Part shown: one piece after another, positions 40,376 through 41,255 of the stretch | Numbering within the stretch: the first letter of the stretch is position 1 | How the letters are laid out: every line of letters begins with the position of its first letter | Origin: CAZOGW01 sp964579415 | GTDB lineage: Bacteria; Actinomycetota; Acidimicrobiia; Spongiisociales; UBA5794 | DNA: 41,255 bases | NCBI GenBank assembly: GCA_964579415.1 | Contig: CAZOGW010000013.1 | Location: forward strand, 1 to 41,255 | Direction of reading: 5' to 3' | The notes under the pieces: model-generated | Told to the model about the DNA's origin: nothing | The model's database searches: none | Seen by the model: only the letters and a program-made list of their open reading frames with translations | Made by a program: the position numbers and the translations under genes

Positions 40376-41146
40376 ATGCTGCGATACGACAAACGTGGCG
40401 CCGCCGCGGTCCTCACCATTGACGACCGGGAACGGCGCAACCCGTTGTCGGCGGGGGTGGTGCAGGGGCTCCTCGACGGGGTGCGCCGGGCCGGCGCCGA
40501 CGGCTCGGTGCGGGTGATCGTGATCACCGGCGCCGGCGACAAGGCCTTCTCGGCGGGCGGCGATCTCTCCGGCGGCGGGTTCTTCGACTCGCCGCTGGCG
40601 ACGCACGGCGAGCGGGGCGCCCTGGCCGACCTCTTCCGGGAGCTGCGCCGCTGCGGCAAGCCGACGGTGGCACGCGTCAACGGGCATGCGCTCGCCGGGG
40701 GCTTCGGCCTGGCGGCCGCCTGCGACATCGTCGTGGCCGTGGAGACGGCCACTTTCGGAACCACCGAGATCCGGGTGGGACTGTGGCCGATGATGATCAG
40801 CGCCGTGCTGCAGCGGCTCGTCCCGCGGCGCATCGCTCTCGAACTGATGCTGACCGGGCGCCGCATCGACGCCGCCGAGGCGGAGCGCATCGGCGTGGTG
40901 TCCCGGGTCGTGGCGCAGGAAGACCTGGACCACGCCGTCGACGCAGTGGTGGCGGAACTGGCCGCGGTGAGCCCGGCGGTCGTGGCCCTGGGCAAAGCGT
41001 CGTTCTACGCCGTCGAAGACCTGCCGTTCGACGCCGCCCTCGACCACCTCCAGGCCGGGATCACCGCGGTGGCCATGACCGAGGACGCACCCGAGGGCAT
41101 CGCCGCTTTCCGCGACAAGCGGGCCCCGGAGTGGAAGGGCCGCTGA
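40376..41146 (+). CDS. enoyl-CoA hydratase/isomerase family protein
   Basis: A 256-residue crotonase-fold protein, expected to act on acyl-CoA thioesters. The oxyanion-hole strands are present (AFSAGGDLS and GHALAGGFGLAAACDIVVA), and TTEIRVGLWPM carries one catalytic-type Glu. The other usual Glu, which falls in GGGxELAxxCD of hydratases, is Gly here (GGFGLAAACD), so classical hydration is doubtful and isomerase, hydrolase or another crotonase reaction is possible. The start is ATG at 40376, with no Shine-Dalgarno sequence; the -10 box is in heptamer array H. No other fatty-acid genes are adjacent. Confidence 0.9.
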   Translation: MLRYDKRGAAAVLTIDDRERRNPLSAGVVQGLLDGVRRAGADGSVRVIVITGAGDKAFSAGGDLSGGGFFDSPLATHGERGALADLFRELRRCGKPTVARVNGHALAGGFGLAAACDIVVAVETATFGTTEIRVGLWPMMISAVLQRLVPRRIALELMLTGRRIDAAEAERIGVVSRVVAQEDLDHAVDAVVAELAAVSPAVVALGKASFYAVEDLPFDAALDHLQAGITAVAMTEDAPEGIAAFRDKRAPEWKGR

Positions 41147-41155
41147 CAGTGCGGC

Positions 41156-41255
41156 GAACCCTGGGTTCAACCCGCGGCCTACGAACTTTGGGCTGTGGAC
41201 GTCGCTGAGCGTCGTCGGGAACCCTGGGTTCGCCCAGCGCCGTGAACTTTGGGCT
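41156..41255. repeat. imperfect direct repeat at the right edge
   Basis: Two copies of a unit containing GAACCCTGGGTTC (41156-41168 and 41219-41231) and GAACTTTGGGCT (41183-41194 and 41244-41255) lie about 62 bases apart. The first block is itself a palindrome. The array may continue beyond the window. Part of it (41163-41178) matches 14763-14778 at 15 of 16 bases. Confidence 0.85.

Noticed and set aside
41156..41168. GAACCCTGGGTTC as a LexA (SOS) box
   Set aside because: Actinobacterial LexA sites are GAAC, four bases, GTTC; here five bases separate the halves, and the block recurs as part of a longer repeat.
41160..41180. GGTTCAA as a tRNA T-loop
   Set aside because: No acceptor stem, D-arm or anticodon arm can be formed around it, and it repeats with changes 63 bases later.

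Overview
The window is high-GC, densely packed bacterial DNA with actinobacterial character. Supporting signs are frequent GTG starts, 4-base stop/start overlaps, a SoxR of actinobacterial type, DUF3054- and DUF5317-like membrane proteins, PxKF-type C-terminal domains, and many genes with a TANNNT box only 6-8 bases before the start codon (probable leaderless mRNAs). I infer Actinomycetota, possibly Acidimicrobiia; the class is a guess from gene content. No rRNA, tRNA, CRISPR, prophage or transposase was seen. No gene-free stretch exceeds 300 bases; the longest is about 295 bases (18931-19225).

Layout. 1-5.3 kb: a stand-alone NuoF-like flavoprotein and a four-gene operon (IclR regulator fused to a flavin-type split-barrel domain, then ABC ATPase, permease and substrate-binding lipoprotein) behind a 19-bp perfect palindrome. 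5.4-12.5 kb: a VapBC-type toxin-antitoxin pair, a PHP-family phosphatase, class II fructose-bisphosphate aldolase, an FMN-dependent alpha-hydroxy-acid dehydrogenase, an Ada/AlkA repair gene broken by a 28-base inverted duplication, and xylose isomerase. 12.5-19.7 kb: small membrane and zinc-ribbon proteins, an orphan ParA, a lipoprotein, an APH-like phosphotransferase / histidine kinase / response regulator operon, a secreted Ser-Pro-Asp repeat protein, and SoxR. 19.7-26 kb: an NYN/OST-HTH RNA-binding protein, an MFS transporter, transaldolase, GalU, a Bcp peroxiredoxin, RlmN and a helix-hairpin-helix protein. 26-41 kb: mostly cell-surface and secreted functions (a transglycosylase-like protein, a 655-residue RTX-repeat protein, a gamma-glutamyltransferase-like enzyme, an HD-GYP variant with a degenerate partner, a metallo-beta-lactamase-fold enzyme, two large paralogous M14 carboxypeptidases, a DUF5317 protein), then an enoyl-CoA hydratase.

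The most striking feature is not a gene. Eight intergenic arrays of 7-bp tandem repeats are scattered through the window, with units TACTACG, TATTACG, TATCACG, TACTGGA, TACTGGC and TACTTGG. Different unit types follow one another without losing the 7-base phase, so they look like one repeat family. Arrays sit against or across stop codons (NuoF-like gene, PHP gene, both members of a convergent pair), or directly before start codons, where the repeat itself supplies the likely -10 box (parA and enoyl-CoA hydratase).

Central carbon metabolism is well represented (xylose isomerase, aldolase, transaldolase, GalU), but these genes are not in one operon. Oxidative and alkylation defence (SoxR, Bcp, Ada/AlkA) is also scattered. 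Start sites were chosen by family alignment, by Shine-Dalgarno sequences where present, or by the leaderless spacing rule.
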